A stretch of DNA of 64,000 nucleotides from Siderastrea radians (lineage: Eukaryota; Cnidaria; Anthozoa; Scleractinia; Rhizangiidae). Positions within the stretch are counted from its first letter, which is position 1; each line of letters starts with the position of its first letter. The translations under genes were made by a program, and so were the position numbers. Shown piece by piece: positions 55,850 to 64,000 of this stretch. A model generated the notes under the pieces. The model saw only the letters and a list, made by a program, of their open reading frames with translations, did no database searches and was not told the origin of the DNA. Location: the NCBI GenBank assembly GCA_964017195.1, contig OZ024898.1, positions 4,380,482 through 4,444,481 of the forward strand, written 5' to 3'.

Positions 55850-56044
55850 GGATGGGATTTGAATCCATGACCTTGTGATTACTGGTGCACTGCTCTACCA
55901 ACTTAACTATCCACCGAGCAAGTGGGAGCTGGTCATGTTGCTCCTTGTTCCATATGCGTATAAAGACCACTCCCTGAGTTGTCATGACAGCTTACTTGGT
56001 AGAACAATGCACTGGTAATTGCAGTGTAATGGGTTCGAATCCCA
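55850..56044. repeat. Inverted pair of tRNA-like sequences
   Basis: On the minus strand 55912-55854 reads TTAAGTTGGTAGAGCAGTG ... GGATTCAAATCCC, matching polymerase III A- and B-box spacing. On the plus strand 55987-56044 reads AGCTTACTTGGTAGAACAATG ... GGGTTCGAATCCC. The two are about 70 bp apart and face away from each other in a 195-bp block. They look like tRNA-derived SINE heads rather than functional tRNAs, because the acceptor stems do not pair convincingly. Confidence 0.55.
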
Positions 56045-56045
56045 T

Positions 56046-56243
56046 TTAACCCTTTTACTCCTAGTAGTGGCCAAATTAAAAATTCAAGAAAAATCCTAAA
56101 TTTCATCTTTTCAAATCTTACAAAACAAATGGTACCGTGCAAAAGTACTGCTGAAGAGGTTTCATTTGAATGGTCACACCATGGAATTTCATCCACCAAC
56201 TCAAAAGTTAATCTCCATAACTGACTGGGAGTTAAAAGGTTAA
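56046..56243 (-). repeat. Dispersed repeat family B, copy 3 (inverted)
   Basis: Starts TTAACCCTTTTACTCCTAG, contains TTTCATTTGAATGGTCACAC and ends GAGTTAAAAGGTTAA. It directly abuts the tRNA-like sequence. Confidence 0.72.
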
Positions 56244-56690
56244 GCCTGTACTTTTTTCAAGCTTTCTTTTTGCATCTTTTAATTAACAATTGGTTCATGC
56301 TTTAGCATGCGTACATCATGTTATGGATGTACGCAGGAAGTTTGGAGAGCATGAGAGAAGCAATTAAGAGTCATGACCATTGATGTGGTGTCAAAATTTT
56401 AGAAAAAGTGTTTGAACTGGTGTTAAGAAAACTGTTCCATAATAACAAGGTGTTCATGTTTAAGCAAGTGTGTGTAAAGTAGGAAATTATTGTATCTAGA
56501 ACACTGTTGAAAACTCCATAATTTCATAACTCCATAAATTCAGTATGTTTATACAAATTAAGGGTGTACAGGAGAAATATCCTGCTGTCTAAACTTGGTC
56601 GTCTTGACCTTGCCATCTTAAACTAAAACTTGTTTCCCTGTCCTGTTGTGCAGTAGTTTCTGTGCCTGTATCTATAGCTGTGTTAGTGTA

Positions 56691-57109
56691 CCGTATTTAC
56701 TCGAAAGAGCACCGCCCTTGGATAAGCGCCCCATTTAGGAGCAACATTATTAATGAGCACCCCCCCCCCCCCGAATAAGTGCGGCACGCTTCCAGCAACA
56801 ATGCGGCATGTATTGATGTTTGACATGGCTGATATCGAAATGCTAATACGGCTGATGTTGTTATTGCTGTTATTATTTATTTGGATGTGAAAGGGATAAA
56901 GACCTTTAAAACTAACTTTTTGTTGCATCCTTCCTATGCTATTGCTATGAACAGGACAAAGATTAAGAATCATTACATCTGACTGTTATTTGCAAGTAGA
57001 TAGGTTTAAATGAGCGGCGCCCCCGAATAAGCGCCGCCCTCAAATAAGCGCCGCAGCAACAGCTTGAAAAATTTAATAAGCGCCGCGCCGGTCTTTTGAG
57101 TAAATACGG
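56691..57109. mobile_element. Mariner-like element with AATAAGCGCCGC repeats, copy 1
   Basis: Ends CCGTATTTACTC...GAGTAAATACGG flanked by TA on both sides (56689-56690 and 57110-57111). The right subterminal region holds four AATAAGCGCCGC words and the left end holds diverged versions. TA duplication fits Tc1/mariner-type targeting. 419 bp, non-coding. Confidence 0.75.
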
Positions 57110-57111
57110 TA

Positions 57112-57668
57112 TCTGATAGCATCAGGTGTTCCCAAGACAGAATGTTGACTCCGAAGTAAGGGGAGAAGGACATGGGGCTGTGAACCTTAAAGAAAAGGGA
57201 GTGGTTGGTCTTCAAAAGGCAAGAAAAGGGGTGAGGAACAAGGTTGCCAAGTTGGTGAAAAGCCAGAGAAATTGGGGTCCACACATCTACCATAGCATTT
57301 CATTATGAAGTTCTCAGAAGCTGCCTTGAATGTTTTATGTTATATAAATACATTTTTTATTTAATAAATATATTAACGTTGGGAAGGGGCATATCTTTTT
57401 CTTTAAGTTCCAGCCAGTTCCTTAGCCGCTCCCACCTATTTGTGCCGTATTTGCTATTTAAAATTTTGACGCTATAATCTGTTCATTTTTTCCTACATTG
57501 TATTTCTCCCGCTTCACTTTTTCTCACAGTTTCTGCCTGCTTATTGACTAGATCCCCATGTTATAAAATGTTTGAAAACTTAAAATATAGTAATTAATTA
57601 ATTAAATTAATACATTGGTAAAAATTTGTAACACCAATAGGAAGCATGTATATAAGGTGTGTTAGCTG
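57112..57668. other. Intergenic, nothing supported
   Basis: A 60-codon open frame (57126-57308) lacks splice or domain support. Confidence 0.3.
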
Positions 57669-57760
57669 TCCAATAATAATAATCTTTATGGAGGAAGCTC
57701 CTGTCACATTGAGTGGTTTTCAGGGAGGTCCTCGCTGACTAGGTTAAAATAAAATAAAAG
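57669..57760 (-). mobile_element. Retrotransposon 3' end with (ATT)n tail
   Basis: On the minus strand GGAGCTTCCTCCATAAAG then ATTATTATTATT resembles the tail of a truncated CR1/L2-like element. Short and without coding sequence, so tentative. Confidence 0.4.
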
Positions 57761-59973
57761 TTAAGTGCTACTGTCTACGTCAGTGGGAAATTGATGTTGT
57801 GACTGTTTTCCCTTCCAATTTCCAAGAAATTATTTAAAACAAAAATAGGAGAGGGTTTAATTTATTATTCTAATCTATTGTAAATTGTGAAAATTAATTA
57901 AAAATGTGTTTATGTGATTGATTAGTTGACTAATTCTTTGGAAATTGATTGATTGATTGATTGATCAATCGATCGATTGATTGATTGATTGGGGGAGTCA
58001 CTCCCTTAGTCTTTTATTTTTCTTTAATTGTGATGTGCTGGGGTGTTGTTTTCAGGGTATGCTCTTGTCAAACGGGTTCAGCTTAACTGCAGGATACCCT
58101 CAGTTTGAAGCCGTAGTTTGACGTGATACAAATGTCTGCCTGTGTCTGTGTCCGTGTCTGTCTACAAGTGTCTGTCTGTGTCTTGTGATACAGGTGTCTG
58201 CGTATCCACTTCAAAGGACTCTGTGGTAAATCAAAGGGAAACAGTCGTTTTCGTCACTGGATATGCAATTAAAAGTATACGTACTGAATAAAAGGGAAAA
58301 AGTGTTTTCGCGTCTGCGTATCCACCCAAAGATATACTTAAGTAAATCAACGGGAAAGGGTGTTTGGGTCATGTAGCAGCTCTCGTAAGGTCTTCTACGA
58401 TTGGTCTGCTAAACAATAGAACAAACAACAGAATCACGTTTTCCCGACTGTGTATCCACTTGTACGTTAATTCACTTAGAAAGGTACCCAGGTAAATCAG
58501 AGAAAAACCCTAACCAAATGCCTTGTTCTATGAGCGCGGAACGTGGTCAAGATTTCTAGTCTCTTAACACGTGGCTGATCGCGTAACTGAAAGCCTTACG
58601 GGCTTTCTTTGTGAAATTGGTTCGAGGTTCACTTTCCATAACAATCGATTTTGGCAAGGGCGCAACCGCAACTCCAACGGGGATGCTCTGCCCCCGGCCC
58701 GTGGTTTAAATCGAAATGATTGACCCTCCTGATATACCTGAAACAGATATTGTACCTCCTTTATAACTCAATAATAAGCCAAAAACAGAAGTTCTTCGCG
58801 GGATTTCAGTTGCTCGAGGGCTCCACCCCTTCTTATATTCTTTGCGTTGTGATCTCTGGAAATTTTGCCAACATTTTTTAGTACTTAGACTTAGCTCCCC
58901 CCAACAACGTTTCGTATACTGCAGCCTTCCCGCATCGCCCACTGTAGAGGGTACCTCCCCCCCCCGGGAAAAAAGGCAGGAACATGAAACACCAGCACTT
59001 CCGACAACTAGCCTCCCTCACCCCGATTGCTTCAATCATCGATTCGTTGATCTATTGATGATGTTAGTGGTTGTTGGAGCGTACTCCCTTTCCATCTTTG
59101 GGAACTCCAACAGTAAGATTATTATGACGCTCTCCTTTAGTCCCAGAAGCCAAAAATAGAATGCTCGGTTGATAAGTTTCTAATAACGTCCGAAAACAAG
59201 TGAACCGGAGTTTCTCGGCCAATAATTTAATGGCACAGTGCCGAAATTTAGTGGTGCCGTGCCCGGTTTGCCAGCGCGCGAAGTGCGCCAGCTGAGAACC
59301 ATGGGTAAGCAAATATACTAACCTATCGATGAGACTGATCGATGCGAAAAATTTTGGTTATGACGTCAGCGTACGTCCTTCCGTACGTACAGACTCTGGG
59401 GAAGGGGGAGGGGAGTCCCAGGGCAACCCGACGGGCCGGGGGGGGAGGAAAGTGCCATCTTTTCTTGGCGGGAAATCGCGCGGCGCTTTTGGGCAACCAG
59501 CGCAACCAGCGAAGTTTTCTTGGCAGGAAATCGCACGACCATCGTCGTTTTTGAAAAGGAGGTTTGTTACAAAGCTTAAGCTTGTTTAGCAAACGATTAT
59601 TCGGCGGTGTCGAAGTTTAAACTTGAGAAAAAAAAAACAATCATATCTATAAATGGAAAGAAAAAGTTCAAAAGAACACTCAGTTGTCGTTTTGGTGGAA
59701 GGCGAAAAGTTCAAGTTACGAAATTTGACTTCCAGGACTTCAGCTTTGTTGTGTTCTGATGCGAACTCGGTTAGCACATCGCTTGAGTTTGCAGCATTTG
59801 GCAGCAGTCCCGACGCCAAATATAGCAGGGCTAGTGCCTTCCGGTTTTTTCTGTCCACAACCATGGTTTTTGCGGCGGTCCGAACACATCTTACGAGGAA
59901 AAACACCTGCGTGATCTCGAGCTGCGATCGATAAACAGCCGAACAAGTATTGAAATTAACACCAAGTTTTCAG
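57761..59973. other. Gene-poor stretch with simple repeats
   Basis: Holds a GATT microsatellite with a central inversion at 57948-57992 (GATTGATTGATCAATCGATC), TGTCTGTGTC repeats at 58136-58200, and three diverged copies of a TGCGTATCCAC...AAATCA..GGGAAA phrase at 58190-58510. 58930-58970 has a C-run like the G-tract element family. 59462-59545 has two copies of TTTTCTTGGCGGGAAATCGC-type sequence. No gene supported; open frames at 59.3-59.9 kb occur on both strands. Confidence 0.35.
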
Positions 59974-60050
59974 ATGTGGTTAGCGTAGCCTTATGGCATC
60001 GCAAACACCAGCGAAGCGCCTGGTCAGGGGTTCGATTCTCAGAGGGGAAA
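59974..60050 (+). mobile_element. tRNA-like SINE fragment
   Basis: GTGGTTAGCGTAGCCTTATGG resembles an A box and GGTTCGATTCTC a B box about 50 bp later, followed by an AT microsatellite. Short and isolated, so a head-only SINE remnant. Confidence 0.45.
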
Positions 60051-60060
60051 ATATATATAT

Positions 60061-60336
60061 ATCTACCTGGAGTTTTGAAAACGATACCGCTCGGTCGAGG
60101 TGTCTGAACCGGTGCGTTGCGAGCGCATTTTTGTCGTTCAGAAACCAAAGTAGGCAATTTAAATATTATGAGTGTCCGGCGTCCTTTTTTCTTCTCCCCT
60201 CTCTTCCCTCCCTTCTCTTTGCTCTTTCGTGTGGTTTCGAGGCTGTTCGGAGTCCTACAACCTGGGTTTTGGTGTCGTTCCGGTGAAAACGGGCAAATCT
60301 TCAGGAGCTAGTCACCTTTTCAAAAATCCAAGTAGA
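60061..60336 (+). mobile_element. Inverted-repeat element F, copy 1
   Basis: Ends ATCTACCTGGAGTTTTGAAA and TTTTCAAAAATCCAAGTAGA. The interior (TCGAGGTGTCTGAACCGG, TTTTTGTCGTTCAGAAAC, GTGTGGTTTCGAGGCTG) matches 62470-62937. A downstream phrase GTTGCCAGATGGTGAGAAAT also recurs upstream of copy 2. Confidence 0.7.
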
Positions 60337-60909
60337 TGTTGCAAGTAAATGTTGCCAGATGGTGAGAAATGGCCGAATTTCGGCTGATGAGGAGCCTTTT
60401 CAGCATTTCTTGGAGGGTGTCAATGGGGTTAACTGACTAGCGTATAACAATGGATTTTTGTTATCGCAACCGTATAAATAACAAAATACGAGCTGACTAT
60501 CGTATAAAAGGAAGCTGTTTTCATTTCTTAGCGTATGCGGTACATAAAAGACAAATTTTTAAAGTTTTTTCTGTGCAAATAAAAAATTTGAGTTTGCCAT
60601 TACTTCGTTTAAATCAATTTTGAGTCGATTTTCGACCCTGCTAAGACCTTCCGACCATTGTTGTCGTTTTTAGTCTGCTGCGTGAATGATTTTCGTGACA
60701 ACCCCTGAGCCTGCGCTGTATCTGCGGCTTTATATAATCGTTCCAGGGTCGCTCCTGACTTTCGACCTTGGTAAACGTGGCATGGCATCCATTTGTGCTG
60801 TGTAATGCCGAAGTTATCGAGCGTTTTCGCTCAAGAATATTATTTAATTGAGAGCTTCAATAACTTCAGGCTGCACATGGAGGGCTTTCTTGGTGTCAAT
60901 TAAAGGACC

Positions 60910-61962
60910 TTAAAGGGGCTATGTCATGGAGATTTCGACGTTTTTGGGTCAGAACTGCCCTACATTAAAACTTACTACCTTTCGCTCAGACACAACATCA
61001 GCTTGTAGAACACTAAGAGAAAGATATCAAGTGAATTTGCAAAGAAAGAATATATCATAATCAGAGGTTTTTTGAGTTCACCAAGACACGACGATAAACT
61101 TGAAAACATTAGCCTAATTTTTTTCAAGTTGCAATCCATTTCCAGCCAGGTCTTAAGGTCGGCAAACACGAGGGGACTAGTCCCTGCGACTGGTCCCTGC
61201 GACTGGTCCCCTGTAGTGTGTACACGAAGGAAATAGTTGCGGGGACAAGTCCCTTGAAAAAATCAATTTAGGGCGCTTTAACTGAAATTCGCTGAAATGT
61301 AGAGACGAAAAATAAAGCGATCCTCAACAGTGAAACTGAATTTACTAGATAAACCACAAAACATTAAAATAAATCAACTGCAAACCGGCTCATACCTCGT
61401 GCGGTCTATCAGTGTTTGTCATTTGCAATTTTAATAAAGTTTTTCTCCAGTATCCTATATTGCTGGCACAGAAGCGTAAAAAGACAACTGTTCGACTAAG
61501 ACTCCCAATACAGACAAGGTCAACTAGAAAAAAAAGTAAAAGGTCCGATGAAATATTTTCATTTGGTCGCAGGGACTTGTCCCTCGAACAGTACACACGA
61601 AGGGACCAAGCATAGTTTGTGGGACTAGTCCCCGGGACTGGTCCCACGAATTCAAACAAGTTTGAATTCGTGGGACTGGTCATTTTGGTCCCTGCGACTA
61701 CATTTTTTGTCTAAAATGGGTAGTGCACACGAAGGGAATTGGTCCCCGGGACTAGTCACAGGGACCAGTCGCAGGGACTAGTCCCCTCGTGTGTGCCGAC
61801 CTTTATGTTGCTGAAGGATTCTGGACACTTATGTTTACTCTTAGAGCACTAGTAGAAAAAATTTAAACAAAGCTGAACCAATTTGTTTAGGTTCCCACTG
61901 ATATAAATATGTCCTTTGGCTTTTTTAAAGGGACACTAGAACTGGTGACGTAGCCCCTTTAA
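60910..61962. mobile_element. Inverted-repeat element hosting a nested insertion
   Basis: Ends TTAAAGGGGCTATGTCA and TGACGTAGCCCCTTTAA are inverted repeats with one mismatch. Removing the nested element at 61156-61802 leaves about 400 bp. No coding sequence recognised. Confidence 0.68.
61156..61802. mobile_element. Harbinger-like element with GGGACTAGTCCC repeats
   Basis: Ends AGGTCGGCA...TGCCGACCT flanked by TTA on both sides (61153-61155 and 61803-61805). Subterminal regions repeat GGGACTAGTCCC and GGGACTGGTCCC, themselves palindromic. 647 bp, non-autonomous, inserted into the element at 60910-61962. Confidence 0.82.
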
Positions 61963-62469
61963 GTCTTACGGTTGGCACTTGAGACCACTTGATGGTGACT
62001 TCTGTTTGATTCTGTCGATTCTGCTTGCTGCTGTCTTCAACAATAGAGTTTAAGCCATAGAAAAATGCGCGCATGTGATTTTTGTTCACTCGTCAGAAAC
62101 TCACCCGTTGTCAGTGAAGTATTTTCCATGCTGTTTTTATTTTTATTTTTTTTTTATTTAAGACCGTTTTATCGATTCTAGGATTTTTTTCCTACCACTA
62201 AGAAGATGAAAGGTTGTGATCAACATCGCTGTTGACTACATTGTGAGAAAAAAGTTAGTAAACGTTAATTATTAACCGACTTTTTTCCCCGTTTGCTGTT
62301 TACTGACTAGAGGTATACCCCATTTACACCCTCTTCTTGGCCATTTTAGGCCATTTCATGCAAACAATTGATGCAAGAAAATGTTGCCAGGTGGTGAAAA
62401 ATGGCCGAATTTTGGCTGACAAGGAGCCTTTTCAGATCTCTTGGCCATTTTAGGCCGTTTCATACCAAC

Positions 62470-62937
62470 ATCTACCTGGATTTTTGAAAACGGTACCGAT
62501 CAGTCGAGGTGTCCGAGCCGGTGTGTCGCGAGTGCTTTTTTGTCGTTCAGAAACTACCTCCATAGTAGGCAATATAAAAATTATGAGTGCCAGGAGTCCT
62601 TTTTTCTTCTCCCCTCTCTCTCCTTCCTTCTCTTTTCTCTCTCGATGTCGCTGTCTTCGATCTCTACCAACTCGAAAGCCTAAGCTCCTTTGGTCAGTGG
62701 CACGTTTTACATTTCATGATTTATGTAATTTGTTGTTCTTATTGTTTTCTTACTTTTGTAATGTATTGTAATTTCTGTAGTAACCTTTTGGAACAGTGCA
62801 AAAAATAAAAAATCTGAAAAATCTGAAATCTCGTGTGGTTTCGAGGCTGCTCGAAGTCATAAAACCTCGGTTTCAGTGTCGTTCCGGTGAAAAAGGGGCA
62901 AATCATGAGGAGCCACCTTTTCAAAAATCCAGGTAGA
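62470..62937 (+). mobile_element. Inverted-repeat element F, copy 2, with retro-insertion
   Basis: Ends ATCTACCTGGATTTTTGAAA and TTTTCAAAAATCCAGGTAGA. Relative to copy 1 it carries an extra 184 bp (62645-62828) ending in an A-rich tract and flanked by TCTCG duplications (62640-62644 and 62829-62833), so a retroposed sequence landed inside it. It ends three bases before the TA target of the mariner-like copy at 62941. Confidence 0.72.
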
Positions 62938-62940
62938 CTA

Positions 62941-63513
62941 CCGTATATGATCGATTAAGCGCCGCTACTCGAATAAGCGCCGCTCTCGAATAAGCGCCGC
63001 ACCTTAACCGAAAATAATTTAATAAGCGCCGCTCTCGAATAAGCGCCGCAGCGCTAATTTGGGTATCGTTCATGTGTTCAAAAAACGAGGGGAGACTGGG
63101 GAAGAGGACGCGTCCTCTTCCCCAGTCTCCCCTCGTTTTTTCCCGCTCTTTCGCTCGCTTTCTTTTTCGCTCGCGCTCGACTATCTGAACGCCTGGAACA
63201 GGCTATTTTTAACTGTATTTGAACAGCAATACTTTCACAAAGACACTGAGAAACTGTATCCATGTTACCTTTTGTATTTGAGCAGCAATACTTTCACAGA
63301 GACTGAGAAACTGCGTTCATGATACCTCTTGTATTTCATTCGGAATAATTTTATATTAAATTGTGCATACCTAGTATGCGCCTCACTTAATTCTCTCTAT
63401 ATTCCCCTCACTGTTTTACCCGTAGTTGAAATAAGCGCCGCTCTCGAATAAGCGCCGCACCTTTAATAGGGAAAACTAAATAAGCGCCGCGGCCCTTAAT
63501 CGATCATTTACGG
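62941..63513. mobile_element. Mariner-like element with AATAAGCGCCGC repeats, copy 2
   Basis: Ends CCGTATATGATCGATTAAG...CTTAATCGATCATTTACGG with TA on both sides (62939-62940 and 63514-63515). Subterminal CGAATAAGCGCCGCTCT words occur at both ends. The interior has a 62-bp perfect palindrome and a tandem duplication of about 60 bp (CAGCAATACTTTCACA at 63224 and 63282). Confidence 0.78.
63080..63141. repeat. 62-bp perfect palindrome, no loop
   Basis: Centred on ACGCGT at 63108-63113, with arms GAGGGGAGACTGGGGAAGAG and complement, ending in A6/T6. Perfectly symmetric with zero spacer, which is unusual for an old repeat. Inside the mariner-like copy. Confidence 0.95.
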
Positions 63514-63515
63514 TA

Positions 63516-64000
63516 TATATATTTAACTATTTCAATGAGAGTATGTTAAAAGAAATTCATAAGTACCAGCGAAAAAAAAATGTGGAGCTCCGCTTTTAGG
63601 CTTGGCTAAATCTATATATTTAGAAGCTTAGTACTTGGTCTACTATAAAGGATTTATCTACACAGTTCAATTATTTGACCGCACGTCACTTTCACTGTAC
63701 AACGGCGAGTTAATCTATCAGTTTGTAACAGACTAATATACAAGACCAACTCCCAGAAAAAGCCGCTTATTTTGGAGAGTTTTCTCACCTTGCTATTGCG
63801 TGAGGTTAACGAGCACAAAATTCGGCAAAATAACACTGCCTTTGAACTTTACTCTCTCGTTTAATACCAATATAGACTGCGTTTCTCGAAAGCCCCTAAA
63901 AGTTTTCGGTTACGAAAATGCCATTTCGCAAACATAAATCACTCATTCTTCAAGGCTGTCATTTTAACACGTGTTTGAGGTCAGAAAATTTTAACTCAAA
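63516..64000. other. End of window, nothing supported
   Basis: AT-rich sequence with short open frames only. Confidence 0.3.

Noticed and set aside
59329..59592. Overlapping basic open frames on both strands
   Set aside because: Both strands are open over the same GC-rich direct repeats and neither shows splice sites or domains.
59586..59934. Possible exon on either strand (MERKSSKEH... or RKNRKALALLYLASG)
   Set aside because: Both strands are open and neither joins in phase to a neighbouring exon. The minus-strand peptide vaguely recalls transposon-associated proteins but too weakly to call.

Overview
The window is animal nuclear DNA, AT-rich and intron-bearing, most likely from an anthozoan cnidarian and probably a stony coral. 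Reasons: spliced genes with GT-AG introns, clear metazoan genes (a PAQR4-type receptor and twin-CX9C mitochondrial proteins of the CMC1 family), a tRNA-headed SINE of the type I associate with corals, and very dense small inverted-repeat DNA transposons. No bacterial operon, CRISPR array or viral gene was seen.

Layout. 1-11.9 kb: a decayed partial copy of a gene whose intact version lies at 17.2-20.1 kb. The copy's last exon is split by a 10,255-bp DNA transposon (1179-11433) with 25-bp perfect terminal inverted repeats, a 4-bp target duplication and long mirrored subterminal repeat arrays. This transposon is the most striking object in the window. 12.2-14.8 kb: a three-exon secreted-protein gene on the minus strand. 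15-17 kb: hairpin and inverted-repeat elements. 17.3-20.1 kb: the intact three-exon gene, encoding a predicted membrane protein with an HNH-like CxxC...DHxPP...CxxC domain. 20.4-22.3 kb: nested repeats. 22.8-31.7 kb: two CMC1-type paralogs in tandem on the minus strand with identical intron positions and phases, their introns packed with transposons. 31.9-34.1 kb: a PAQR4 homologue on the plus strand, head to head with the second CMC1 paralog across about 130 bp.

34-64 kb is gene-poor. It holds inverted-repeat elements of several families, a broken non-LTR retrotransposon (42.2-43.8 kb), a candidate small spliced gene at 46.3 kb, and two related two-exon loci (40.3-40.8 kb minus, 50.9-51.4 kb plus). 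These two share an upstream short ORF and a downstream ORF starting with the same seven residues. From 52 to 63.5 kb the sequence is mostly nested mobile elements, including a mariner-like family with AATAAGCGCCGC subterminal repeats and a Harbinger-like element with TTA target duplications.

Assembled gene models (exon joins read by eye and kept in frame): secreted protein, 250 aa; HNH-like membrane protein, 324 aa; CMC1 homologue, 132 aa; CMC1-like paralog, 94 aa; PAQR4 homologue, 290 aa. Exon ends were placed from GT/AG consensus and reading phase, not from transcripts. All family names for transposons rest on terminal sequence and target-site duplications only, because no transposase is visible anywhere in the window.
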